A DNA stretch of 64,000 bases from an uncultured Dyadobacter sp. (lineage in GTDB: Bacteria; Bacteroidota; Bacteroidia; Cytophagales; Spirosomataceae). The notes below the pieces were generated by a model. That model ran no database searches. It was not told the origin of the DNA and saw nothing but the letters and a program-made list of their open reading frames with translations. The stretch's first letter is position 1; each line of letters begins with the position of its first letter. This document shows positions 34,180 to 42,818 of this stretch, one piece after another. Position numbers and translations under genes: made by a program. The stretch lies in NCBI RefSeq assembly GCF_946482605.1, contig NZ_CAMLSE010000005.1, positions 1 through 64,000 of the forward strand, read 5' to 3'.

Positions 34180-34737
34180 CTAAACAGGCATCGCCGAAGA
34201 ACTATGTAATATCTTCGTGTGACCCAATTCAAGCAGCAGCCCTTGGCCCATTGCCGTAAATTCAATTAACAGCTTTCCTTTCCCATTATGACGGACCAGG
34301 CGTCCGGAACAGTTTTTAAAGGGACCGGAGGCTATAAATACCTGCTGGCCGGGTATCGCTCCCATGTCCATTGTTATTACTTCGCTATCCTGCTGCCTGA
34401 ACTTCTGCAAAGCGTCTATCTGCACATCTGGAATGGATGCATAAGTGCCGCCAAAAGATACAATGCGTACTATCCCGGGCATGTTGAGCAGCGGATACCG
34501 CTGGGCTTCATCAAATCTGGCGAATAGGTATCCCGGAAATAGCGGCTCTTCAACCAGCTTTACCCGGTCACTCCACTGCTTTTTTGTTTTGATTAAAGGC
34601 AGATACACTGGTGCGCCCATCGCTTTGATAAAAGCGGCGGCCTTCTTTTCTGATCGCGATCTGGTCTGGATCACGCGCCAGGGAAGGGAAGTATTCATAA
34701 GGCTGATGTTGTTTGGCTTTGACATGCTACCATTCAT
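34180..34737 (-). CDS. UpxY/RfaH-like transcription antiterminator (NusG family)
   Basis: The 185-residue protein has the NusG N-terminal fold: PWRVIQTRSRSEKKAAAFIK, VYLPLIKTKKQWSDRVKLVE and EPLFPGYLFARFDEAQRY, the last being a hallmark of the family. A KOW-like segment follows (GQQVFIASGPFKNCSGRLVR, about 130-150). Specialised NusG paralogues of this type keep RNA polymerase processive through long capsule operons in Bacteroides. Here the gene lies well inside the cluster, about 5.3 kb from the presumed start, and not at the head as upxY genes do. It could therefore act mainly on the export and transferase half downstream. Confidence 0.87.
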   Translation of the reverse strand: MNGSMSKPNNISLMNTSLPWRVIQTRSRSEKKAAAFIKAMGAPVYLPLIKTKKQWSDRVKLVEEPLFPGYLFARFDEAQRYPLLNMPGIVRIVSFGGTYASIPDVQIDALQKFRQQDSEVITMDMGAIPGQQVFIASGPFKNCSGRLVRHNGKGKLLIEFTAMGQGLLLELGHTKILHSSSAMPV

Positions 34738-34758
34738 TCACTAAACCCGGGTCCGTCG

Positions 34759-35733
34759 CTATCCGCTTCTTTGAAAAGGGTGCTTTGTCAATGGAAATTT
34801 GACCATGGGATGATAGTCACCCTGCAAAGGCGTCACGGGCGCAAAGCGAATGGCATGAACGATTTCAATCGATGCCCGGGCCTCTTCCATACCAAATCCC
34901 TGACCGCTTAAAATATGTTGATAGCTCGTTGTGTGAAGGTCGGTGAAGCCTTCGCTGAACTCAATTTCCTGCCCACTCATGGTAATGGACCTGTATGTTG
35001 TTTGTCCTTTTTCCCTGACATGCGCAGGAAGCGTCTGGGCATTGATGGATAGGAACCATCGGACCCTGGCTTTCGCGAATTCCAGGTAACCGGCAGCGCG
35101 ATCGTGTGTATGTACGTGAACAATATTGGTTTTCAGTTCGCCAAAGACCCAGGACAGCATATCGTAGAAATGCACGCCGATATTCGTTGCAATTCCTCCC
35201 GATTTTGTCAAATCCCCTTTCCAGGATGAATAATACCAGTTACCGCGCGACGTGATATAGGTCAAGTCCACATCAAATACCTGGTGAGGAGCACTTTGCC
35301 TAACCTGTTCTCTCAGAGCAATGATGCTGGGATGCAATCTCAACTGAAGAATGGAGAAGGCGCGGCGACCGGTTTCCCTTTCGATATCCACCAACGCGTC
35401 GATATTCCAGGGGTTCAACACCAGCGGTTTTTCACAGATTACATTCGCATGGTTTCGCAGGGCAAAACGGATGTGCGCATCGTGCAGGTAGTTCGGACTG
35501 CATATGCTCACAAAATCGATGGTTTCGCCAATTCGCCGAAGCTTGTCAATATGACGATCAAATCGCTCAAATTCTACAAAAAAAGCAGCCTTGGGAAAAT
35601 AGCTGTCTATTATTCCTACACAATCAAAAAGATCCAATGCTGCCACCAAGGTATTGTTCGTCTCCTTGATGGCTCTGAGATGACGTGGAGCAATAAAGCC
35701 GGCAGCGCCAATGAGGGCAAAAGTTTTCATCAT
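34759..35733 (-). CDS. wbpB: UDP-GlcNAcA 3-dehydrogenase (WbpB/WlbA, Gfo/Idh family)
   Basis: The 324-residue enzyme oxidises C3 of UDP-GlcNAcA so that an amino group can be added there. FALIGAAGFIAPRHLRAIKE (NAD-binding), VGIIDSYFPKAAFFVEFERF and DRHIDKLR match WbpB/WlbA nearly word for word. VICEKPLVLNPWN carries the conserved Glu-Lys-Pro, and GGIATNIGVHFYDML the substrate-binding His. It sits with the other three enzymes of the UDP-GlcNAc(3NAc)A pathway (wbpD, wbpE, wbpA upstream). In known systems its NADH is recycled by 2-oxoglutarate held in the active site. Confidence 0.94.
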   Translation of the reverse strand: MMKTFALIGAAGFIAPRHLRAIKETNNTLVAALDLFDCVGIIDSYFPKAAFFVEFERFDRHIDKLRRIGETIDFVSICSPNYLHDAHIRFALRNHANVICEKPLVLNPWNIDALVDIERETGRRAFSILQLRLHPSIIALREQVRQSAPHQVFDVDLTYITSRGNWYYSSWKGDLTKSGGIATNIGVHFYDMLSWVFGELKTNIVHVHTHDRAAGYLEFAKARVRWFLSINAQTLPAHVREKGQTTYRSITMSGQEIEFSEGFTDLHTTSYQHILSGQGFGMEEARASIEIVHAIRFAPVTPLQGDYHPMVKFPLTKHPFQRSG

Positions 35734-35770
35734 GTTTCGAAGCTTACATTTTATTACTGAGCATTGATCG

Positions 35771-36343
35771 CTATATCTTCCTCACCTGACCATTCGCTAA
35801 CTGATAAACTTCTTTGCTTTCAGGGCATACCGCACGGCTTTGCTCGTCGAAATGAAGACGGTGGCCGTATTCACTCATCCAACCGACCTGCTTTGCGGGA
35901 TTTCCCATCACCAGGGCATAGGCTGGAATACTTTTGGTCACCACCGCACCCGCTCCGACGAAAGCATATTCACCAATATCATTTCCGCAGACGATTGTCG
36001 CATTTCCGCCAATGCTGGCCCCCTTGCCCACCCTTGTTTTTAGAAATTGGTTACTTCGATTAATCGCGCTGCGCGGATTAATTACATTGGTAAAAACCAT
36101 CGAAGGCCCCAAAAACACCTCGTCCTCGCAGGTTACGCCCGTATATATGGAAACATTGTTCTGGACTTTCACACGATTGCCCAGTACGACATCCGGCGAT
36201 ACGACCACGTTTTGGCCCAGGTTACAATTTTCCCCTATTATGCAGTTGGGCATGATATGACAGAAATGCCATATTTTGGTCCCATTCCCTATAAGGCAAC
36301 CCTCATCAACAACAGCTGTCGGGTGAATGTATTTCAAGTCCAT
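35771..36343 (-). CDS. wbpD: UDP-GlcNAc3NA N-acetyltransferase (WbpD/WlbB, LbH family)
   Basis: The 190-residue protein is a left-handed beta-helix acetyltransferase built from hexapeptide repeats. [57 protein letters not shown] and [20 protein letters not shown] match WbpD/WlbB. It adds the second acetyl group, at N3, giving UDP-GlcNAc(3NAc)A. The C-terminal 30 residues with two Cys or His positions ([18 protein letters not shown]) are also family-typical. It lies between wbpE and wbpB, in the common order for this pathway. Confidence 0.94.
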   Translation of the reverse strand: MDLKYIHPTAVVDEGCLIGNGTKIWHFCHIMPNCIIGENCNLGQNVVVSPDVVLGNRVKVQNNVSIYTGVTCEDEVFLGPSMVFTNVINPRSAINRSNQFLKTRVGKGASIGGNATIVCGNDIGEYAFVGAGAVVTKSIPAYALVMGNPAKQVGWMSEYGHRLHFDEQSRAVCPESKEVYQLANGQVRKI

Positions 36344-36367
36344 AGCTAACAGATCGATAGAAAGGGC

Positions 36368-37528
36368 TTAATATGCTGAATGTCCAAAGTATTTTTTGAC
36401 CTCCTCACAGATGTACTCCAGCTGGCTTTCCGACAGCTCGGTGTGAATAGGAAGTGATATGACGGATTGGCATAATTGCTTTGCAACGGCCAGATTTCCC
36501 GATACCCGCCCTAATCCCTGAAATGCCTGCTGCTTCGACAGCGGCAAAGGGTAGTATATCATGCTGGGGATATTTTTCTGTTGCAAATATGCTTTGAGCC
36601 CGTCACGCCTTTCGGATGGGACTTTTATCGTGTATTGATTGTACACATGGGTCGAATAAGACACGCGTTGAGGGATATCGATGTCTGGAATGTCGGCAAA
36701 CGCCCGATCATACGAATCTGCCACTTTTTGGCGCGCCGCCGTATACTCGTCAAGGTGTTTCAGCTTTTCGAGCAGGATAGCAGCCTGAATCGTATCCAAA
36801 CGCGAATTCACGCCGATCCGATCATGCTTATATTTCTGGACCTGACCGTGATTCGAGATAGAACGTATTTTTTTTGCAAACTCAGGAGAATCGGTATAAA
36901 TGGCCCCTCCATCCCCGAAACAACCCAGGTTTTTAGAGGGAAAAAATGAAGTCGTCCCTAGATGCCCCATGCTTCCAGCCGCCTTCACTTCTCCGGAGCT
37001 GAATCTATACCTGGCCCCCAGGGACTGCGCATTGTCTTCCACAATATATAATTGTCTGGCATTGCTGATCTTGCTGATACTTTCCATATCCGCACATTGA
37101 CCAAACAGGTGCACGGCAACAACTGCTTTTGTTTGCGGGCTGATCGCCTCTTCTACGAGACCCGGCTCTAGATTGAAAGTAAAAGGATTTACATCAACCA
37201 TGACGGGCTTAAGACCCAGGAGCGCGATCACCTCAGCCGCAGCTACATATGTAAAAGCCGGTACAATGACTTCGTCTCCCGGTTTGAGATCAAGAGACAT
37301 CAATGCAACCTGAAGCGCGTCAGTGCCATTTGCACAAGAAACAACCTCCCCTACATTCAAATAATGAGCCAAGGCCTCTTCAAACGCGCCTACCTGGCTA
37401 CCTTTTATGAATACTGCTTCATCAATACACTTCTGAATGGCAGAGTCGACTTCTGGTTTTACTCTCAGATACTGCTTTTTCAGATCGACCATTTGAATGG
37501 CTTCTGAAAGTTGAGGCACAATGTTCAT
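36368..37528 (-). CDS. wbpE: UDP-3-keto-GlcNAcA aminotransferase (WbpE/WlbC)
   Basis: This is a PLP-dependent DegT-family enzyme of 386 residues. QMVDLKKQYLRVKPEVDSAI, SCANGTDALQVALMSLDLKP, PGDEVIVPAFTYVAAAEV and VEDNAQSLGA are followed by FFPSKNLGCFGDGGA with the PLP lysine. This pattern is WbpE/WlbC-like. It transfers an amino group to C3 of the keto sugar made by WbpB. It differs clearly from the WecE-type aminotransferase at 23709, so two amino sugars are made in the cluster. The gap to wbpD is 24 bp. Confidence 0.93.
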   Translation of the reverse strand: MNIVPQLSEAIQMVDLKKQYLRVKPEVDSAIQKCIDEAVFIKGSQVGAFEEALAHYLNVGEVVSCANGTDALQVALMSLDLKPGDEVIVPAFTYVAAAEVIALLGLKPVMVDVNPFTFNLEPGLVEEAISPQTKAVVAVHLFGQCADMESISKISNARQLYIVEDNAQSLGARYRFSSGEVKAAGSMGHLGTTSFFPSKNLGCFGDGGAIYTDSPEFAKKIRSISNHGQVQKYKHDRIGVNSRLDTIQAAILLEKLKHLDEYTAARQKVADSYDRAFADIPDIDIPQRVSYSTHVYNQYTIKVPSERRDGLKAYLQQKNIPSMIYYPLPLSKQQAFQGLGRVSGNLAVAKQLCQSVISLPIHTELSESQLEYICEEVKKYFGHSAY

Positions 37529-37585
37529 AGAGGAGGTTGAGTATATTAATGTTGCACCGGTATGGTAATCAGCCAGTGTGTGAAA

Positions 37586-38683
37586 TTATTTGCTTCTTGC
37601 TTTGTGAATAATAATGTTTGCAATAATTCGCCAGAAGTAAGACCAGTCCGTTTTGAGAGGTGCTTTCTCGTAGGATTCCATATATTTTTGCTCGGATGCC
37701 AGTATTTCCTGAAAATTTGAAGGCAAATCCGCATAAAAAGGTGGAAATAATCCGGGCTTATGTTTATTACGCGTTGTCCTGAGTGGCTCTGGATACAAAC
37801 CAAGATAATGCTCGCTGATGGGACGAACCCCTACCAGCTTAATGTCTCCTTTTAATAAATTATATAACATCGGAAGTTCATCGATCCAGTACTTCCTAAT
37901 CAACTTTCCACCGGTACTTACTCGAAAATCATTTTTAAACTTTCCGCCCTCATCCAATCCATTTGTTTCATGCAAATACGCCTGAACAAACTCTGAATAT
38001 GGATGCATGGAGCGGAGTTTGTAAATTGTAACCGGCTTTTTATTTTTTCCAACCCGCTGCATTGAAAATAAAAATCCCTCGCTGGACGGCGGAACGGAAG
38101 AACTTGGATTTATGTCGGGATGAGGCTTAACAACAAAAACAGTGGTTTGTATATTTTCCTTGATGTGAGCAATTTTGAATCCATGATAAATAAGGCGCCC
38201 CATGATTTCAGACTTCGACATATCGGCTTTAATGCCCAGTTTGCGGGTCACTTTCCTAAGTCCTTTCAATTTTGGACAAACTCTGCGTCCTAAAAAATGA
38301 AAGGGATAATAGATGCTAAATAGTAAAGAGGGGTATTTTTTCCTGAATATGAATTTAATATTCTCAGCTGTTACCGCCGTGAATGCGAAATACTGGTCGT
38401 CTGATAGTGCTTTCCTGGTATTTTCGAAAAACTGATTGAGAAAAGGGGTTCTGGTGAGTGGAGAATCCAGGTATAGGTGCTTGCGATTGACCGTGAGGTT
38501 TATGGTTGTTGTATGACTAATCGCATCCCACTCATGTTCCGAAGCAAAATCAAGTATACATTCTCTCAGTTCATCATTTGGGTAAATCTTAGAATTGGTA
38601 TCGTATCCTGAGACAACATCATCCAAAATAACGGTATGAGGCAGTAGCGACGCACCGGCCTCTCCTGTGTAAACCTGTTCCAT
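37586..38683 (-). CDS. Initiating sugar transferase (polyprenyl-phosphate, WcaJ/WbaP C-terminal type)
   Basis: The C-terminal half (about residues 205-365) carries the bacterial sugar-transferase core: FLFSMQRVGKNKKPVTIYKL followed by RSM, then STGGKLIRKYWIDELPML, YNLLKGDIKLVGVRPIS and KPGLFPPFYADLP. Such enzymes start repeat units by moving a phospho-sugar to undecaprenyl phosphate. The N-terminal 200 residues are not the usual multi-helix WcaJ region. They read LPHTVILDDVVSGYDTNSK and are mostly hydrophilic, with only SLLFSIYYPFHFL as a possible membrane patch. The usual substrate is UDP- or dTDP-linked, but specificity is not readable here. Confidence 0.82.
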   Translation of the reverse strand: MEQVYTGEAGASLLPHTVILDDVVSGYDTNSKIYPNDELRECILDFASEHEWDAISHTTTINLTVNRKHLYLDSPLTRTPFLNQFFENTRKALSDDQYFAFTAVTAENIKFIFRKKYPSLLFSIYYPFHFLGRRVCPKLKGLRKVTRKLGIKADMSKSEIMGRLIYHGFKIAHIKENIQTTVFVVKPHPDINPSSSVPPSSEGFLFSMQRVGKNKKPVTIYKLRSMHPYSEFVQAYLHETNGLDEGGKFKNDFRVSTGGKLIRKYWIDELPMLYNLLKGDIKLVGVRPISEHYLGLYPEPLRTTRNKHKPGLFPPFYADLPSNFQEILASEQKYMESYEKAPLKTDWSYFWRIIANIIIHKARSK

Positions 38684-38809
38684 TATATATCTGTTGAGCG
38701 ATTGACCATTAATTACTCTTATCAGCTACTGATTTTATTAAATGCTGACCAAAGGCGTCCGCACTTTTTATTCAACTTAAAACAAAATTTTGCCTCCAAG
38801 TACTGGTTA

Positions 38810-40081
38810 TCAGAACCGGAGATTGACTCTATTTTTATCGTATATAGACTTTACATCAAAAACAACTGAATCGGCATGTCTTTTGTACCGCTCAAGTGGA
38901 AATGCCCCAAATTCATGATGAGCGACAGCGATAATGATCCCGTCATAGCCGTTTTCCTCCAGTGAATGCGTAAGCTCCAGACCGTATTGCTTGGATACTT
39001 CCACATTTTGTGCCCAGGGATCGTACACATCCACGCGAAGCCCGAAATCCTTCAACTCCCTGTATACATCGACAACTTTTGTATTGCGGATATCGGGACA
39101 ATTCTCCTTGAAAGTTATCCCAAGAATGAGAACACGGCAGGATTGTAGCTTCAAACCATTGGCAATAAGCGATTTAAGCAATTTCCTTGCAACAAAAACA
39201 CCCATTCCTTCATTGATCATCCGACCTGATAAAATCACCTGCGGGTAATAACCCAGGCTCTGTGACTTGTAAACAAGGTAATAGGGGTCAACACTTATGC
39301 AATGCCCGCCCACCAGGCCCGGCTTGAATTTGAGAAAGTTCCATTTGGTTCCGGCAGCCTCCAATACCTCAGTTGTATCGATATTCATCCGGTCAAACAT
39401 CAGGGCAAGTTCATTTACAAAAGATATGTTAATATCCCGCTGTGCATTTTCAATTGCCTTGGCTGCTTCTGCAACTTTAATGGAAGCCGCTTTATAAATA
39501 CCTGCATCTATAATTGACCCGTAAAGTTTGGCCAGGGTTTCCGCCACTTCCGGTGTGGAGCCGGAAACAATCTTTATGATTTTTGTAATTTTGCGTTCCT
39601 TATCGCCCGGATTTACGCGTTCCGGGGAGTATCCGCAAAAAAAATCTTCGTTATATGTCAGCTTGCTATGTTTTTCCAGTAACGGAACGCATTCCTCTTC
39701 TGTGCAACCCGGATATACTGTTGACTCATATACAACGATGTCTCCTTTTTTCAAAAGCTTGCCAATCATGGCCGATGCTTTCATAAGAAAACTTAGGTCG
39801 GGACGATTGAATTGGTCAATTGGAGTGGGAACCGTAACGATGAAGATATTGCAATCCTTCAAGTCATCTGAGTGATGTGTAAACGATAGATTTGGAGAAC
39901 TTTTCAATTCATCTCTATCAACTTCCCGCGTGTGATCCGTGCCCATGGCTAACTGACACACCCTTTCTATGTTAAGATCGAATCCTATTACAGGGTACTT
40001 TTTTCCAAACTCCACTGCTAATGGAAGGCCTACATAGCCCAAGCCAATTATTCCAATTTTTTCCTGATAAAGATGTTCCAT
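38810..40081 (-). CDS. wbpA: UDP-GlcNAc 6-dehydrogenase (WbpA/TviB family)
   Basis: The 423-residue NAD-dependent enzyme makes UDP-GlcNAcA by two oxidations at C6. IGIIGLGYVGLPLAVEFGKK is the NAD site. VYESTVYPGCTEEECVPLLE, FFCGYSPERVNPGDKER and FKPGLVGGHCISVDPYYLVY (with the catalytic Cys) mark the TviB/WbpA branch, not UDP-glucose dehydrogenases. It is the first gene of the cluster, reading from its probable promoter at about 40184, and the first enzyme of the WbpA-B-E-D-I route. Oxidation of UDP-ManNAc is an alternative that cannot be excluded. Confidence 0.92.
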   Translation of the reverse strand: MEHLYQEKIGIIGLGYVGLPLAVEFGKKYPVIGFDLNIERVCQLAMGTDHTREVDRDELKSSPNLSFTHHSDDLKDCNIFIVTVPTPIDQFNRPDLSFLMKASAMIGKLLKKGDIVVYESTVYPGCTEEECVPLLEKHSKLTYNEDFFCGYSPERVNPGDKERKITKIIKIVSGSTPEVAETLAKLYGSIIDAGIYKAASIKVAEAAKAIENAQRDINISFVNELALMFDRMNIDTTEVLEAAGTKWNFLKFKPGLVGGHCISVDPYYLVYKSQSLGYYPQVILSGRMINEGMGVFVARKLLKSLIANGLKLQSCRVLILGITFKENCPDIRNTKVVDVYRELKDFGLRVDVYDPWAQNVEVSKQYGLELTHSLEENGYDGIIIAVAHHEFGAFPLERYKRHADSVVFDVKSIYDKNRVNLRF

Positions 40082-40183
40082 TTGGAGGGCGCCGATATAC
40101 TCTGGTAGATTTTACAATCTTACAACCTGACACCTGATACATAAACATTTTGCTTATGATAGTCATTATCAGTAGAGATGAAT

Positions 40184-40191
40184 CAAATGTA
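40184..40191 (-). promoter_or_regulatory. Candidate -7 element of the polysaccharide cluster promoter
   Basis: Read on the minus strand this is TACATTTG, a perfect TAnnTTTG match 103 bp before the wbpA start. A TTTG lies 14 bp further upstream, closer than the usual 17-21 bp, so the -33 element is uncertain. It is the only strong match in the leader that I found. Confidence 0.45.
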
Positions 40192-40304
40192 TAGAAAAGA
40201 ATACTCAAAAAAAATATTGAATATTTAATATTTTTTTTCGGACAAAAAGTTTCGTCAGCATACGCACCAGCTCAGCTTTTTTGTTCGACCGAATAATAAA
40301 TATA

Positions 40305-40620
40305 TATATCAACCACAGTTTCCAGCCGACGATTACATGGTTGTGAGTATACTAACTATTGGCAAACTCATTACTGGCAATTCATTATTACGAATTAAAA
40401 ATCAGGTCCTGTATTTTAATTAGATTAACAATTATATACGACCGGTTAATTAAATATGAGCATACTAATGATTGGCTAACAAATTAGCAGGAGTTATTGT
40501 TTGTCGTCAAAATAAATGAATTGGTATACTAATTTACATTCACAATTTCGGCGGGACTGATAAATGGTTATAAGCACACTAATTATTGGCAAACGTATTA
40601 ACAGGCTATTGACAATCTGG
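40305..40620. repeat. Degenerate tandem array, about 114-bp period, upstream of wbpA
   Basis: Three copies of the core GAGYATACTAAYKATTGGC (15-16 of 19 matches between pairs, with A replacing G at position 1 in the third) start at 40345, 40458 and 40572, that is 113 and 114 bp apart. Each is followed by a similar stretch ending in ATTA and CAGG or TGGC. Other landmarks repeat at the same period: CACA-TTTC at 40314 and 40541, and GTAT-TAATT at 40411 and 40524. The region is AT-rich and non-coding. It is probably a control region for the downstream cluster made of old tandem duplications; a protein-binding role is inference. Confidence 0.75.
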
Positions 40621-40740
40621 TGCGCGACGACAAAGATTTCTTAGCACATGCTCTCACAACGACTTTTCGAGTAAACTTACAAACGCGAACTCCGTAGTTA
40701 AATCGGGAGCAACGGATTCGGCGAAACCCCACAAAAAGAA

Positions 40741-40775
40741 ACTTCTCAACCTAAACAATGTTAGCGTTGAGAAGT
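40741..40775 (-). terminator. Rho-independent terminator
   Basis: ACTTCTCAAC is matched by GTTGAGAAGT 15 bases later, and CTAA/TTAG extends the stem inside a small bulge. On the minus strand the stem is followed by TTCTTTTTG. It ends transcripts from the unknown gene at 40797 and insulates the polysaccharide leader. Confidence 0.85.
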
Positions 40776-40796
40776 ATCCTTTTGGCGAGCGGGCAG

Positions 40797-41204
40797 CTAT
40801 CGAACTTGTATGACTATTTTTTCCTTTTGCATCTCCACTTTAACGTCGTACTCGACAAAGCCTGTTTCCTTGTCATAGATTACCCTCAACCGATCCGGCT
40901 GGCGTCCCAGCTCCGAGAGCCAACGTGCGTAAAGCTGGATAAATGCCCGCTTATGTCCAATCGAAATTTCCGACAGCGCATCGATGGATTCCACGTATGC
41001 ATTAAAATCGCTTAATGTTTGGGGATCCGAAGACCGGGAGTTATTCGTGACATCCAATACTAGCGTACCTTTCCAGGGGGACTGCTGCCGAATTGAAAGA
41101 TAAAGCCGCTTGCAAATCAGGTTGTTGAGCGTTTGCTGTGAATGAATTTTAGCATGTCCTATCGGCGATTTGCCGAGAATCGGAATAATGTCGGGCGTTT
41201 TCAT
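40797..41204 (-). CDS. Unknown protein
   Basis: I do not recognise this 135-residue protein. It is hydrophilic, with no signal peptide or membrane segment. Its second half alternates charged and hydrophobic residues (DRLRVIYDKETGFVEYDVKV, then EMQKEKIVIQVR), suggesting a small alpha/beta fold. The segment GTLVLDVTNNSRSSDPQTLS may be a loop-rich strand region. The start ATG 41204 lies 18 bp after the oxidoreductase stop, so it is probably co-transcribed, and a good terminator follows. Codon use resembles its neighbours, so I take it as real. Confidence 0.6.
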   Translation of the reverse strand: MKTPDIIPILGKSPIGHAKIHSQQTLNNLICKRLYLSIRQQSPWKGTLVLDVTNNSRSSDPQTLSDFNAYVESIDALSEISIGHKRAFIQLYARWLSELGRQPDRLRVIYDKETGFVEYDVKVEMQKEKIVIQVR

Positions 41205-41222
41205 AAAGGTATGGATGGAGAT

Positions 41223-42593
41223 CTAAATATTAAACGCATCAGGATGAACCCATGGCGAGCGGTAAGCCCGCGATAAGAGCCTGGTAGCTTCCGCATCGCC
41301 GGAAACTTCCCGTTTGACAGGATCATAGACAACCGGCCTGCCAAGCTGCATCGCCAGGTTCGCCAGCAGGCAGCTTGCAGTCGAGATATGGCCCTGTTCG
41401 ATGTCGGCAACCGGCCTGCTACTTTTTTCGATCGCAGCCAGAAAGTCGAGCATGTGAAGCCGGGTGGCGGGAGCGGCGTTAAGCTCAATGTTGGCCTCGG
41501 TCAGATCTTCTGGATACTTCTCCCGCTCGTAAATAACGTCCTTCTGAATTTTACGGCCGTCCTTTTCGGCAGGAATGAAGTCATAGCGCATCGTGCTCGC
41601 CCAAAGCGTCCCTTTGTCTCCGTAGAGCGTGAATGACCACGGGTAGTCCGGATTGTTAGGCGCTCCCCAGGTGCGGTGCTGCCATACGCAGTTGAGCCCC
41701 GGATATTCAAAAACTGCCGATTGGGTGTCGGTAATATTGGATTTACCTTCCTTCTGAACATAAATACCTCCCTGTGAAGATATTTTAGACGGCCATCCAA
41801 GGCCCAGCATCCACCGGACGGTATCGAACATGTGAATGCACATGTCGCCCATAATTCCGTTTCCGTATTCGTTAAAAGTACGCCACCAGCGCAGGTGGGG
41901 CAGTCCGTCGTAAGGTCTCAATGGAGCCGGACCCGTCCACATTTCGTAGTCGAGAAAATCGGGAACGGGCGTTACGGGCGGATTGCCGTTGCCCCTCATG
42001 TGGATGTAGCAGCACATTTCCACATGCGATACTTTGCCCAGCAGGCCGGTGTCCACAATGTTTTTTTTGGCTTCCATCAAATGCGGGGTACTCTTCCGCT
42101 GCGTGCCGACCTGCACTACTTTTTTATATTTACGTGCTGCGGCTATCATGGCTTCCCCTTCCATCACGTCAACGCTGATCGGCTTTTGCACATACACGTG
42201 CGCACCAGCCTTGACCGCATCGATCATCTGCAATGCGTGCCAGTGGTCCGGCGTTCCAACGAGTACGATATCCAACTCGTTTTCAGCCAGCAATTTGCGG
42301 TAGTCGCCATATAGTTTCGGGGCCTTGCCGGACTTCTGGCGCGCACTTACGAGCTTCGCGGCGGCGGCCAGCTGGTTTTTGTCAACGTCGCATAGCCCTA
42401 CGACTTCTACCGGCGCGACCTGCATCAGCCGAAACAAATCACTTTTTCCGTACCAACCCGTGCCAATTAGGGCAACCCGAAAAGTTTGAGGCGGATGAAT
42501 CACATCCAATCCATACGCACCCAAGTTGGAAAGTGCAAGCGAGGCTGTGGCGCCATACAGAAAACGGCGTCTGTTAATGTTGAATAGGTTCAT
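41223..42593 (-). CDS. Exported Gfo/Idh/MocA-family oxidoreductase
   Basis: The 456-residue protein begins with MNLFNINRRRFLYGATASLA, a twin-arginine-like signal, so it is likely exported folded with its cofactor. RVALIGTGWYGKSDLFRLMQ is the NAD(P) site, and HVYVQKPISVDVMEGEAMIA carries the Lys-Pro of this family. MGDMCIHMFDTVRWMLGLGW provides the conserved substrate-side region. Several exported relatives act on glycosidic bonds or free sugars through an NAD-dependent mechanism, but the substrate is unknown. It lies 225 bp after the GH125 gene on the same strand, which hints at a shared role in mannoside use. Confidence 0.87.
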   Translation of the reverse strand: MNLFNINRRRFLYGATASLALSNLGAYGLDVIHPPQTFRVALIGTGWYGKSDLFRLMQVAPVEVVGLCDVDKNQLAAAAKLVSARQKSGKAPKLYGDYRKLLAENELDIVLVGTPDHWHALQMIDAVKAGAHVYVQKPISVDVMEGEAMIAAARKYKKVVQVGTQRKSTPHLMEAKKNIVDTGLLGKVSHVEMCCYIHMRGNGNPPVTPVPDFLDYEMWTGPAPLRPYDGLPHLRWWRTFNEYGNGIMGDMCIHMFDTVRWMLGLGWPSKISSQGGIYVQKEGKSNITDTQSAVFEYPGLNCVWQHRTWGAPNNPDYPWSFTLYGDKGTLWASTMRYDFIPAEKDGRKIQKDVIYEREKYPEDLTEANIELNAAPATRLHMLDFLAAIEKSSRPVADIEQGHISTASCLLANLAMQLGRPVVYDPVKREVSGDAEATRLLSRAYRSPWVHPDAFNI

Positions 42594-42818
42594 GCGGTTC
42601 TGGCTGTGAATCCTTCAATATCGTGTACGAACCCGCGAGGCCAACCGCTTAGTCATGCTTAGCTTCGGCCCCGGGAGTCCACACAGATCGATATAAGTAT
42701 TCGGTGATTATTTTGCTTTAAATAAATACAGCACAAATAACCGCCATACCTCCATTTAGTCGCTTGCCTGAATATTCAACTTTTTTGACACATCGTCCAT
42801 TTGTGTCCGGGTGTCCGC

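Noticed and set aside
37546..37803. Small 85-codon minus-strand frame after wbpE
   Set aside because: It overlaps the end of the sugar transferase gene in another frame and has no start context or domain.
40305..40620. CRISPR array
   Set aside because: The repeats are degenerate, about 114 bp apart, only three in number and lack uniform spacers; no cas genes are nearby.
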